DNA of 64,000 nucleotides from Jacaranda mimosifolia (lineage: Eukaryota > Streptophyta > Magnoliopsida > Lamiales > Bignoniaceae). The notes below the pieces were generated by a model. It saw only the letters and a list, made by a program, of their open reading frames with translations, did no database searches and was not told the origin of the DNA. The position numbers and the translations under genes were made by a program. Each line of letters starts with the position of its first letter. The stretch's first letter is position 1. Of the stretch, positions 13,856 through 26,400 are shown in pieces. The stretch lies in the NCBI GenBank assembly GCA_018894105.1, contig CM032121.1:7978507-8042506 (forward strand), in the 5' to 3' direction.

Positions 13856-14264
13856 TGTTGATTTTGTCTTAAAATTTGGGCTGAATTGACGAAGAAAAAT
13901 GGATCAAAACGGCGCGATGGCCCATCGGCCATTTTTGGTTTTCGGGCCTTGGGCTTTGGTTTTTGGGTATATATTTGGCGTTTTCTTCCAGGACAATGGG
14001 AGACAGACATAACATGAGAGTTTCTATACTGCTTTTGAGTTAGTTTCTCAAGACGGAGTTTAGAATGATGGTGTTAGGGTTCTCGTGAGATTTGTGGGAT
14101 TCAAGTTTGTACTTGTTACTTGATTTGAGATCAATAAAATTCCTTTTCTTTTTCGAGTGGATTAGGCACATTTCTAAACCACGTTAAATCTTGTTGTCAT
14201 ATTTCATCAAATTACTTTATTGTTATTTCATATTTTTAATAATAGATCCTCCTGGGTTTCAACA
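13856..14264 (+). repeat. Copia 5' LTR
   Basis: Begins tgttgatttt and ends gtttcaaca (TG...CA). It contains a TATA-like 'tatatat' at about 13968 and a polyadenylation-like 'aataaa' at 14133-14138. Confidence 0.93.
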
Positions 14265-14267
14265 AAT

Positions 14268-14281
14268 TGGTATCAAAGCAG
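14268..14281 (+). other. Copia primer-binding site (initiator tRNA-Met type)
   Basis: 'tggtatcaaagcag' lies three bases after the 5' LTR. It matches the complement of the plant initiator tRNA-Met 3' end, the usual copia primer, with one difference from the common 'tggtatcagagc'. Confidence 0.85.
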
Positions 14282-14291
14282 GTTAGATAAG

Positions 14292-15030
14292 ATGTCAGGC
14301 ATGAAGTATGAGGTAGATAAATTCGATGGGAAGAACGATTTTGGGCTATGGAAGATGAAGATCTACGCTCTCCTATGCCAACAAGGTTTACAGAGAGCTT
14401 TAAAAGGAATAGATTCCTTGTCGAAAATGCTGATAGACGAGGAAAAGAACGAGTTTATGGTGAAGGCTTATGGTACTCTGGTGTTATCATTTGTAGATAA
14501 CGTACTGAGAGAGGTTGCCACAAAAAGTACGCCAGCAGGACTATGGTCAAAGCTGGAAAGTCTCTATATGACGAAGTCCTTGACAAATTGGCTATATCTA
14601 AAACAACGATTATACACGTTGAGGATGAAAGAAGGTAGATCTATTACTCAACATATTGATTTTTTCAATAAGGTGATTCTAGATCTCGCTAGTATAGATG
14701 TTAACATTGATGATGAAGATCAAGCTTTAATTCTCTTGTGTTCTCTGCCAAAATCTTTTGAGCACTTGGTTACTACTTTACTATATAGGCGAGATTCGCT
14801 TTCAATGGAGGATGTGAAGGCCTAATTGAATTCCAACAAGTTGAGAAAACATGCCCTGGGCAGCAACGATAGTGAAAGTTGGGAAAGATTGGTGGCGAAA
14901 GAGAGATCGAGAGAAAGGGGAAGGAGTAGAGGCCGATCGAAGTCTTAAACCAAGCCTAGAAATGGAGACAAGTATTTTAGGTGCGGAGGAAAGGTGAAGG
15001 ATGCATGTGAAACTTTTGATCATAAATGGG
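14292..15030 (+). pseudogene. Copia gag, interrupted
   Basis: An open stretch from ATG 14292 encodes a retrotransposon gag of the UBN2 type ('[14 protein letters not shown]', '[20 protein letters not shown]'). It is stopped by TAA at 14823-14825 and again at 14946-14948. The following basic Arg/Ser segment and a damaged zinc knuckle ('KYFRCGGKVKDACE', only two of the usual Cys/His ligands in register) remain readable in the same frame. Confidence 0.88.
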
Positions 15031-18000
15031 ATGATGTCGTAGGAGTAGTTGAGGATGAGTCTGATGGTGGGCTTGTTCTCAACATTGCTGAAACTTTACT
15101 AAGCTTTGAATGAATTTTGGATAGTGGTTGTTCCTACCACATTTGCCCACGAGAAGATTGGTTTACCACATACCAGAATATGATGGTGGTAAAGTGCTTA
15201 TGGGAAACGATGCTTTTTGCAGGATTGTAGGAATTGGCTCAGTTTGTATCAGAATGTATGATGGCATAGTAAGGACCTTAATAGATGTGTGTCATGTTCT
15301 ACATCTGAAGAAAAATCTGATATCGCTGGGTACTCTAAACAAGAATGGTTGTGAGTACAAAGCTCTAGATAGAGTTCTGCAGGTTTGCATTGCTTATCAT
15401 GAAGGAGACAAGCGGAATGACCTTTACATATTGCAAGGAAATGAGGTTTTTGGTACTGCAGCGGTTTCTTTATTGGTCAATGATACTATGAGATTGTGGC
15501 ATATGCGGCTTGGGCATATGAGTGAGAAATGGATGTTAGAACTGAGCAAACGAGGCTTGCTTTGTGGAGAAAAGATTGGAGAGCTGGATTTCTACGAGTA
15601 GTGTGTGCTAGGCAAGCAACACATGGTGAAATTTAGCACTGCAGTTCACAGGACCAAGGGCACCTTGGATTACATTCACTCAGATCTTTGGGGGCCTTCT
15701 CAGGTTCTTGCAAAGGGAGGTGCTAGGTACATGCTAACATTAATTGGTGATTTTTCACAGAGAGTATGGGTGTATATGCTAAAGCATAAGGATGATGTGT
15801 TGTCAACTTCAAGCAATGGAAGACCTCAATTGAGAAGTAGATAGGAAAGGAGATCAAGCGCTTGAGGACTGATAAAGGATTGGAGTTTTGCAATAAGGAA
15901 TTTCAGGAATTCCGCGATAAGGAAGGAATTGTGAGGCATTGTACAATTGTACATACACCATAGCAAAATGGAGTTGCAGAACGGATGAACAAGACTATCT
16001 TAGAAAGAGTTAGATGCATGTTCTTTAACGCCGAATTGTCCAAGGGCTTTTAGGCAGAAGCGATTACCACTGCGTGTTATTTGGTGAATAGGTCACCATC
16101 AACTGCTTTGAAATGCAAGACACCAATGGAAGTTTGATTCGGTTCTCTTGCTAATTACTCAAATATGAGAGTATTTGGGTGTCCAGCCTATGCTCATGTC
16201 TGGGATGGGAAGCTTGAGCCAAGGGCGAGGAAGTACATATTTTTAGGCTATGCAGATGGAGTCAAAGGTTATCGTTTGTAGTGTAATGATGATAAAGGCT
16301 CCAAGATGATTATCAATAGGGACGCAACATTTGATGAGTCTGTAATGATGAAGAAGGTGGAGTAGCCCGAAAGAGGTCAACAGGGCATTAAGAAAAAGGT
16401 GGAGATTCATATTGATCCTCCACAAGTTTCAAAGGGGAAATAGAATGTGGTAGATGAAGTTGGCGAGAGCGCATTATTACCTAATCAACTGCGAAAAAAT
16501 GAACCACTACAAAATTATTGCTTGGCTCGCGATAGGGAGATGAGGCAAATCAAACCACCACAACGGTTTGCTTACTCATATCTGGTAGCTTATGCTTTGA
16601 GCTTAGCCGAGGGGTTTGTAGGTAATGATCCAGTCTCATACAAATAGGCAATTTGCAGGTCAGATTTTGATAAATGGGTTGCAGCTATGAGTGAAGAGAT
16701 GGAGTCTCTATGCAAGAATAACACATGGGAGCTACTTGATGTACCTAAAGGGTAGAAGATTATAGGTTGCAAATGGATCTAAAAGAAAAATGAAGGGATT
16801 CCCAGTGTTGAGAATGCTAGATACAAAGCACGATTGGTTACTAAGGGTTTTACTCAGAGAAATGGAGTTGAATTTAATAAAGTGTTCTCCACAGTTGTAA
16901 AACATAATTCCATTCGTGTTTTACTTGCCATGGTTGCTTTGTTTGATATGGAGCTGGAGCATATGGGTGTGAAAACAGTACTGTTTCAACATAGTGAGTT
17001 GGAGGAACAAATTTACATGAGCCAACTAGAGGGATTCATTGTTTCAGGAAACAAAATCAAGCATGTCTTTTGAAGAGATCATTATATGGCTTGAAATAGT
17101 CTCCTAGGCAGTGGTATAAAAGATTTGATGCTTTTAGTACCAAGATAGTATATACAAGAAGCAAATTTGATTGTTGCGTATATTGTAAAATTTATTGTGA
17201 TAGCCTTCTCGTATATTTGTTGTTGTACGTTGATGGTTTATTGATTGCCTCTAGAAACATATCTGAGATCAACCAATTAAAAGCTTAGTTAAAAGAAGAA
17301 TTTGAGATGAAGGATTTAGGCGGTGTAAAGAAGATATTAGGCAAGGAGATCATCTAGGATAGATATGCAGAAATGTTGTACTTGTCTCAACAACATTACA
17401 TTGAGAAAGTATTTGAGCGATTTGGGATGCATAAGTCCAAGCCAGTTAGTACGCCACTTGCGGCTCATTTCAGGCTCTCATTAGATCTATCACCGAGTAC
17501 TGAGAATGAGGTGGAGCACATGTCTAATGTGCCATATACTGGTGCAGTGGGTAGCTTGATATACGCCATGGTATGCACTAGGCCAGATATTTTACATACA
17601 GTCAGTGTTGTGAGCAGATATGTGCACAAGCCAGTAAAGACTCATTGGTGGGCTGTGAAATGGATTATGAGGTATCTGAGAATCTCTGTAGACAGATGTT
17701 TGAGGTATAGTCAATTAAATTCTAATGCTAGAATTATTGGCTATGTGGATGCGGATTATGCAGGAGATTTGGACAGCATAAGGTCCATGACTGGGTATGT
17801 ATTTTGTGTTTTGAGTTGTACGGTAAGCTGGAAAGCGACTTTGCAATTAGCAGTTGCATTGTCCACAACAGAAACTGAGTACATGGCTTTGGCTGAAGGC
17901 ATGAAGGAAGGTATTTCGCTAAAGGTGCTGATTGAGGATATGGGTATGAATTCTGAGATTGCTTCTATATGTTGTGATAGTCAGAGTACCATACACTTGT

Positions 18001-18150
18001 CAAAGAATAAAGCTTTTCATGAGAGAACAAAACATATTGACATAAGGTATCACTTTGTCCGGGATGTCATGTCTCAAGGTGTCATTCAAGTTGACAAGGT
18101 TGGGACTAAGGATAATCTGACAGATATGTTGACTAAGGATGTTCCATGAA
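15031..18150 (+). pseudogene. Copia pol (protease, integrase, RT, RNase H), multiply broken
   Basis: Domains in order: aspartic protease 'ILDSGCSYHIC' (about 15115); GAG-pre-integrase 'LWHMRLGHMS' (about 15497); integrase core 'DYIHSDLWGPS', 'RTDKGLEF' and 'QNGVAERMN' (15670-16000); reverse transcriptase 'CKWI', 'YKARLVTKGF', 'ELEEQIYM' (16760-17070) and 'LYVDGLL' (about 17225, where Asp-Asp is usual, so the second catalytic Asp is gone); and RNase H 'YVDADYAGD', 'STTETEYMA', 'RTKHIDIRYHFVRD' (17740-18060). Stops include TAG 15961-15963, TAG 16051-16053, TGA 16135-16137 and TAG 16279-16281, plus several more and frameshifts. The longest clean frame is 17373-18149. It cannot encode active enzymes. 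Confidence 0.93.
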
Positions 18151-18263
18151 TCAAATTCGAGCATTGCTTGAATTTGATTAAAGTTTGCAGACTCAGATGA
18201 CAGACCCTTTTGGGGGCAAGGACAAAGAAGAAGAATGGTGAATTTTAAGTTAATATGAAGAAT

Positions 18264-18681
18264 TGTTGATTTTGCCTTGAAATTTGGGCTGAATTGACGT
18301 GAATCAGAAGAAAAATGGATCAAAATAGCGCGAGGGCCCATGGCTAGTTTTGAGTTTTCAGGCCTTGGGCTTTGTTTTTCGGGTATATATTTGGCATTTT
18401 CTTCCGGGACAATGGGAGAAAGACATAACACGAGGGTTTCTATACTGCTTTTGAGTTAGTTTCTCAGGACGGAGTTTAAAACAAGGGTACTGGGTGTTCT
18501 CGTGAGATTTGTGGGATTCAAGTTTTTACTTGTTACTTGATTTGAGATTAATAAAATTCATTTTCTTTGTCAGGTGGATTAGGCACATTACCAAACCACT
18601 TTAAATCCTGTTGTCATATTTCATCGAATTACTTTACTGTTATTTTATAGTTTTAACAATAGATCCTTCTAGGTTTCAACT
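18264..18681 (+). repeat. Copia 3' LTR
   Basis: Collinear with the 5' LTR but with many substitutions and several indels. It starts tgttgatttt and ends gtttcaact, the final CA having become CT. Confidence 0.92.
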
Positions 18682-20750
18682 CCAAAAATAAAAAGTATCT
18701 GGAATTAATTTTACTTCTTTGTCGTTGCTTTTTATTCAAGATGTTAGAATATAAAAAAGTATTTGAAAATACTTGAAAATATTAGTATCTGAAAAAAGTT
18801 TGGCTTTCACAATTGCTAACAGTAATAATAAAATATAGAGAAAAAAATATCAAATAGAAAAATTGAATAGAAATTAAAATATGGAGAGAGAGAGAGAGAG
18901 AAAGAACTTGGATTTGAAATTACCAAAAGAGTCCATAAGCATAAATTCCATGATTATGTTCCACATCTTTCTCTCAATATTTTTCTATCAGAAAAATATA
19001 ATCGCATAAACAACTTTGGCAATAAATAAATCAGTAAAATTAAAACTTAAAAGAGTTCCAAATAAATCAGTAAATCAAAATACTTGTAACTTAAAATGAA
19101 TATTCCTTAAAATTGTAATAAAGGATACAAAGCCTTTTTTGATTACTTCACGATTTTGATTTCTAATAGAAGGATAGAAGGAGAAAACCCTAGCTATGGT
19201 TGATAGCAATTTAAATGGGAGTTAATGGATATTGGAAAGAGGGAGAAGACGTGGGGTGGGAGTTATAGATAATGGGAGAAGAGTCATGGTTAGTAGTATC
19301 TAATTAGAGTTCTTTTAGGCAAAATATAATTTGATGTAGTGGTGAAAAAACCGCTAGTTTGTAAGTGTAAGCTCCCTTCCCTTTTTATATAGTATAGATT
19401 AATTATGTTCTTAAAGGATGTCAATAATTAAATTGATACTATATTTAATTATTTATTAACTGCAATAAGTAATATTAAGATAGTGATGACCATAATATCG
19501 ACAGATCACAAATATATCCAATATTCTAATCATGTAACATAAATTGCATAATGAAAAATGTACAAGTACCAACACATATTAGTATATATCGTCTAATTAT
19601 GTATGATTAACTTCATGAAGGAAAGGGGCATATATTGACACATATTAATACCCAGCAATTGGACAAATATTCAATAGTCTAATCATATAATATAAACTTC
19701 TCTGTGTGTATTAATATCGATTGAAATAGACATTCAATATTCTGCAGGCAAAGCACAAACACCAGTGCACTGCACATATAGTCATGAAATATAGATTTTA
19801 TTGAGAAAAGTAATGCATAAATCACTCTATTTTGAATATGTTCAATTTCTATTTTCATTAGTGTTTTATTTAAAATTAAACGTGAATAAAATATTTTTTA
19901 AATAAACAGAACGGATAATTTCCAAAGTACTTGGGAATTTGAGTTTACAAAAAAAATAAAATAAAGGCAATACATATTTCGTGTTTAATTTTATAACTTA
20001 CTGATTTTATTGTCCAATAGTCATGATGTGCGTGAGTTGATAATGTAATTAACATCAAACCTTTAAGCTTAATTTTTCCATAAAAAGTTAAGAGATTATT
20101 TTAATTAATTTTGTTCAACTTAATTATGTAAGGTTATTGGAGAAAGTCCAAAATTTATCAAAATAAATTAATTGATAACTTTTTTTTTTACGCTAATTAA
20201 TTGATAACTTAATTTTGCTAAAAAAGACAATTAACATTTCCTATTTAATACATTTTTTATATTTATCATAGTTATATTCACTTTATTTTTTCAAGGTTTC
20301 AACTGCTAAAATGATGTAATATTGTTAGTGATTGAGTCTGAGTAAGAAAGCCAAGTATTTTGTATCATTTTTCATTTTCATTTTATGTTCTATTTCTTAA
20401 TGTTGCTCTTACATAGAAGTCTTTTGTGTCAATTACATCGCTGAATCTTAAAAATTTTTTGAGTTCGAACTAATGTTTGCAATTCCTTTAGATAAGCTCC
20501 CACTCGAACTCACCAAATTTGCAAAATTAAACTCCAACTTGACTCACTAACAAAATATAAATACATTTAATTATTTTTTAATTATTTTAAATAATAATAT
20601 TATTCTTTAATTCTTTCATTATCCTTATCATCATTAATTTTATATGTTATCAATTAAATTAATATATAATTTTAGAATACTTATTTTATTATTTTACATA
20701 ATTACTATTAATACTAAAATAATTTTTTTTATGAATTTATTGAACAAACA
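18682..20750. other. Intergenic, unit A 3' region
   Basis: AT-rich, collinear with unit B (about 33681-36330, apart from B's MITE). It has a short (GA)n run at about 18886 and no supported gene. Confidence 0.6.
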
Positions 20751-23426
20751 TGTGGCACCCCTCCTTAGGATAACACCCAAATCAAGGTACCACACCGATT
20801 CAGACTTACAATATCAGAGTTACAGCTAACAGAAGGCCCATAGTTCTGTTGCGTACATCACCAAAATTCAAAATTCAACATCAACAAGTAGTTATAAACC
20901 TGAATTAACCACATATATATCTACTAGGTCTCAACAGAGTTCAAAACATTCATATCTTACTATTTAATACATCGTAACCTTAATACATACAAAACGACAT
21001 GTTACAACCTTTCTAAGGTGATCATATCTTATACAAAAGTACATCATAACTTGGATTCTATATAATCAGCAAAAGAAAACCCAAGTATTGTTAATTCCTC
21101 TTCTCAGTCTCGATCAATTCTCTTCCTTATCTGAAATATCACAAATATGGGGATTAAGTCCAATGACTTAGTGAGGATTATAGAAAGGATTCATCAAGGA
21201 AAACTCGACTCGACAAATCATAATGCAACTAACAGATAATGCGGATACAAAAACAGATAGCACAATTTATCAAACAGGAAACTCTCCTGCCTTGTTGCTC
21301 CAAGATCAGATTTCAAATATACAGACTGTCAGACAAATCAATCCCAAAGCATATACATTCAAAGGATGATCGAGACATGCATTGCCGATTCACCTTATAC
21401 CAAACAAACAAATCATCTAAGCATAACAGCTTGGTATTTGCAAATGCCCATACGGTTCGTATAGCGCACCGCCGACGCCTAGGGGGAAATCCCTAGCACA
21501 CCATCGATACCCAGGGGGAAATCCCTAGCGTACCGCCGACACCGAGGGGGAAATCCCAAGCGCGTCGTTGACACCGAGGGGGAAATCCCAAGCGTGCCTC
21601 ATATAACCGAACATTTAGCTCAGATTGGCTCTTAGCCCATACAATCTCCGTAGATATAACAAATTACCGCTTATGCAAATGCCTAGGGGGAAATCCCTAG
21701 CACATTGCCGATTTCAGATAAACAAATCAAAGCAGACAGAAATAATGCCAGTCAGGCAACAGATATCAAACTGATAATAGAAAAGCCGACAAAGCTACAG
21801 ATACGAAACAGATGACAGACAGATACCGAACAGATAACAGATAAAATTCTGGGCGCTAGAACAGACAGAAACTGATACAGAATAATAGAAACAGATACAG
21901 ACCAGACATAACCCTCACAGGGGTATTCAGAACAGAATCAAATAACAAACAGAATCCAAACACAGTTCTGAGTAACGTACAGAAACAGTAAACCCACATA
22001 GGGATTAATTTCAATAACAGATAGCTCAATAGGGTGCCAAATTGGCAGAGCCTCATAGGTATAACAAGTACCAAGAGGGAAAGATCCTCACCTGATTGTA
22101 GAAATTCCCACTCAGTCCAACATCAAACTATGGACGATCAACACCCAAATCTTCTTCACCTATTCCCAAAATAATTCATAATCAAAGCTCGGTCGATTTA
22201 ATGGTCTCAATAATCAATTAAGCTTATAATTTCCCAAAACTACTATAAGTCTCCTAGACATGCCAAATTTTACAACAATCGAATATTTTAACTTAACCAT
22301 ATTCAATTATTATCCATTATAAAATATAACTCTTAAATCCTCAAATTAATTTCTACCAACTTAATTAAATCTCATAATATATTATTACTATTCCAATAAT
22401 TCCCAAAAATCATAAATCTCAAAGTATAGCCTTCCAACAACTAACCACACCCCACAATATTCCATAATCACTAAAATTCAATTCCTAGCTCCAACATACA
22501 ATGTCATATATATATATACACAAAATTCAAATATAATATAATTAATAAATCTTCCAAAATTCGCAAATCAATAACTAATGCTCGGAATCAGATATGGCTT
22601 ATACCGTTGCGACCGTCGAATCGAGCAGAAGAAACTGCCCTATCGCCGCCGCCGCCGGTCACCGTCGCCTGAATATGGGCACTTTACGTGGTTCTCTTCC
22701 TCGCAACGTGCTGATCACGAATCTCCGATTAGATTTCAATTTTGGCGCCCCAACTGGCCGGAAATCTCCAAAAACAGTGGTCAACCTCCTCTTCTCCGCC
22801 GAGCTCCGCAGCGCCTGTTCACCGTCGTTCGTCGCCGGGAACGCCCATGCAGCTATTGAACCAGCTTCCTTTCATCTCCTGCTACCCGATGATACCCTCA
22901 AATGCAGCTCCAGTCGTCGGAAGAAGGAGATACGCCGGTGGCCGTGAGTGGGTCTTCTTCAAACTCCTCATGCCGCCGCGTCTCCGCCGTGCATGGTGGC
23001 TGTTTGGTGTTCAGAGGTTGCTGGAGAAGAGGATGGTGAAGTTGGTTAGCAGTAATGGTGCTTGGCTGAGTGGTGAAGATGGTCTCGGTGGCGATGGGTG
23101 GTCGCGGTAATGGAAGAAAAGAAAGAAAACGGGAAGAAGAAAATGAAAGAAAATGAAGAAGGAAGAAAGAAGAAGGAAAAGAAGAAAAGAAGAAAGCTGC
23201 CAAGTGTCCTCAAAATCCAATTTTTCCATTTTTGCGATTAAGTCCCTAACATTATAAGATTCCTCAATTGAATCCCAAACTTCCAAATTTCCTTGCAATT
23301 AAGTCCTTAATAAATAAATAAAAAATGAAATCAAATAAATTCCAAGGATTTAATAATAACATCAAAATTAAAATAAACCATGAAAATAATTACTTATGAA
23401 AATACGGAAATTCCGGGGTCGCTACA
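20751..23426 (-). mobile_element. Solo LTR of a Ty3/gypsy element (Tekay/Del-like)
   Basis: A 2676-bp insertion starting tgtggcaccc and ending gggtcgctaca (TG...CA), flanked on both sides by aaaca (20746-20750 and 23427-23431). Unit B has the empty site 'gaacaaacatctctt' at about 36325. Read on minus it starts 'tgtagcgaccccgg' and contains the 'gggacttaatcgc' and 'cattggacttaatcccc' phrases I associate with Tekay/Del chromovirus LTRs. No internal region or second LTR is present, so LTR-LTR recombination probably removed the rest. A GC-richer stretch at 22580-23110 gives overlapping short open frames, judged non-coding. Confidence 0.85.
21466..21600. repeat. 32-bp tandem repeat within the solo LTR
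   Basis: Four copies of 'gggggaaatccc' start at 21482, 21514, 21546 and 21578, an exact 32-bp period with variable 'gccgacacc'-type spacers. A fifth isolated copy is at about 21686. A 'cagata/acagat'-rich stretch follows at 21770-21900. Confidence 0.88.
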
Positions 23427-26400
23427 AAACATCTCTTATTTAATATATATATATATATATATATCATTATCAATATACCTAAAAACTTATTGTTAAGAAT
23501 AAAAATAATATCATTATTTTGTCAGTATCACTAAATTAAATACTAAAAATATAAAAGTATAAAATAAAAACTCCTGAGCCAATTTGCAAAATTTTTCCAT
23601 CTATATTTAAGTCTGAGACCAATGCAAGTTTTAATCAAATTAATTTATTAGAGTTACAATCCACATCAACTCATCTTACAATTGTAGTTTCAATAAAATT
23701 CTCTTATATTTAAGTTAATACAGATAAAGCAAAATAAAATTCTTTATTGTTCTTGATAAATGCCTGGAACATTAGAATGTATATCTTTATACAATAATAA
23801 TTAAGGATAATCATGAATTATGGTGTGTGATTACGACTTACGAGTCCAATAAGCAAGATGGACGGTCCCACATGCATACTTTGGTGAGAACAATCTTGGG
23901 CTTGTTTGTTTATAAATTGCGAAAATATTTTCTAACTTTCAAGCCACAAACAAAAAACCAATCACATTTTTCAATCCCACTATTCAAAATACACTAAAAA
24001 ACACCCAAAATATCATCCCAATTGATTTTCTACCCATTCCCCAATATCTAATCATCTCATTTTTTGTCCCCCTATCCAATCTATACACACATATACATAA
24101 ATAATTTAAAAATATCAATTTCACTCAACAAAACCACAAAAAATTTATTGATGTTATATTTTGTCCCATCCCAAAATACAAACAAATAAACAATTTTCTT
24201 TCAATTTATTTGTTAAAATATTTTGACAAAATATTTCAATTCATAAACAAACAAGCCCCTCGTCTTTCAGTATATTTTCTTCTTCTTTCCACGCTCCCAA
24301 ATCCCACCCAAAGTCCATCTAGTGCTAAGGCTCAAAAAATGAGACTACTCAGAGTCATTAAAAAGTATATAATATTAATACCAAAAATAAGTAATAATAT
24401 AAAAGTTGTTACTAACAACATATATTAAAGGATATGAGTTTTTATTTTGTCACTAATAATATTTTGTAATAAAAAAATTTATTTTGTCATAATATAATTT
24501 AACATATAGTGACCAGAACTATTATTTTAAATTATTATTATTAACAATAGTGACACACCTATATGGACAACCTACATTCATTGTCACTATAATTTGTGAC
24601 ATTGTCACTAGGTTGTCACTATGCATGTGTAAGTCCTTAATTGTTAATTATGACAGCTGAATTCTATTGTTATCACTATAAATTTGTAAAAATTATTATG
24701 GTGGCAATAATTTTTTTTATCACTTAATATATGTAATTAGTGATAATTTTGTATTGTTATTTATTATTTTATAATTAAATTCTTTTTTCTTGTAGTGAGA
24801 ATAACACCATATACATATTTCTGTATATATTAGATATTGGAATCATGTGATAACTTTTGGCCTATGTTATTAGGCCCATAGGGTTGCTATCAACTGATAT
24901 ATATACAGCTAAGATAAAACTGAAAATTTCATCAAATTGGTCCAACAGTACCTCTCAAATGGAAAAAAATGGCATCAAATTGATGGGATTTCAATTTTTT
25001 CCACCGGAGTCTATCAGAAGTATTATTAGTTGACAAAAAATCAACGTTGCCGTTCTTAATTTTGTCAATTTTCCTTTTAGTCCCATCATTACTCCATTGA
25101 TTGTGATTTGTGACTTCCACTTGCGTGATTTTCCAAAGGAGAAATATCAGACTTTACGTGGCTAATCCTATTGATCTTTACGTGGCTAATTAGAAGTACT
25201 AATATGAGCTTTTGTACGTAATTAGTGAGTCTGATTTGATTAAGTACTAATTAATTTGATGGATTATGTTTAGAAACAACGGAAAATATGATGGAAACCG
25301 AAGGAATTACCATTTTTGTATTTAAATTATCTGTTGATCAGTTGGTGAATAAAATGAATATGAATTTTTGTCTATTTTTAAGAAGCTCAAAAAGTGATAC
25401 TATTTTTTCTTTATTTATGTACACTCATATTAGGATTCATTAATCTTGAATTTCTAGCCTCACACTTTATGTGTGAGATTTATACTACTGGACTAAAGCT
25501 AATTGACTAAGAATATGGTGCTTCTTAGAGGCTGTTTGATTCAGTGCATTTAAAAGATTTTATATGTTTTCTACTTCGCACAAGTACAATTTTGATGAAA
25601 TAAAACATGGAACCCAAATTATAACATGCTAATAATGATAATTTTGTAATAAATACATTAAAATTAAAAAAATATTAAAATTTTGAAATAAATTAGAATT
25701 TTTTTACCTTTTTAAAAAGAGCTTATCAGATTCTAACATAACAAGAAGAAATGATACAATAAGCCTCAACGTCATTGGTATAATCCATTTTTTAATACAA
25801 GTATTTTTTTTTTAATTAGATAATATAAATACATGCACACTTACATATATAGGCATGCATGCATTATTTTATTTTATTTTTTTGTATATGATTATAAAAT
25901 TATATATTGAAGCAGTTGATAGCATACATGCAAATATTCAACTACCACAAGATTAGGTAATATCATACATTGAATTGGACGTGAAAGTTATGCTACTCAT
26001 GAAAATATTTTTAAGCAATTGTAGTTTCAACATTGGTTTTATATTTATTTGGGATGAAAGACTTCTCATTGTATAATATGATATTTGGAGAAGTTATTTT
26101 TGGGCGATTCTCAATTTTTTGCTTCGAAAGGGAAAAAAATAGTATTACTTATAAATTGATGTCAGATACTCATAAATAAAATATGTATGTATTTTTAATA
26201 GGAGGAATTAAAAATATAAGATATCATTTTAAAAATTTCTGTCGAATTAGAAATATGAAGAAAATTATAATTATCATTCTTTATGTAAAAATAATTTGTT
26301 TAGTAAATTCATAGCTCATAAATGTCAATTAGAATTTTTGTAGTACTTTTAAATTTTAATAGCCCCTTTTAATTATATGTGGATTTAGTTTATTTTTAAT

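Larger units (their letters stand above)
13856..18681 (+). mobile_element. Ty1/copia retrotransposon (Tork/Tnt1-like), decayed
   Basis: Complete 4826-bp LTR element. It has a 409-bp left LTR (13856-14264), a primer-binding site, gag, protease, integrase, reverse transcriptase and RNase H in copia order, then a 418-bp right LTR (18264-18681). Flanks ccaat (13851-13855) and ccaaa (18682-18686) fit a 5-bp target duplication with one change. Unit B retains the uninterrupted site at about 33680. The gag start '[15 protein letters not shown]' resembles the Tnt1/Tork lineage. Many stops and frameshifts and visibly diverged LTRs make it old and non-autonomous. Confidence 0.95.

Noticed and set aside
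21466..21702. Regular 32-bp repeat resembling a CRISPR array
   Set aside because: Repeats are directly adjacent with degenerate, related spacers, and the region is inside a plant LTR in a nuclear genome.
22578..23203. Overlapping open frames in a GC-richer patch
   Set aside because: Three frames and both strands are open with Ser/Arg/Pro-rich low-complexity translations. The patch lies inside the solo LTR, so it is compositional.
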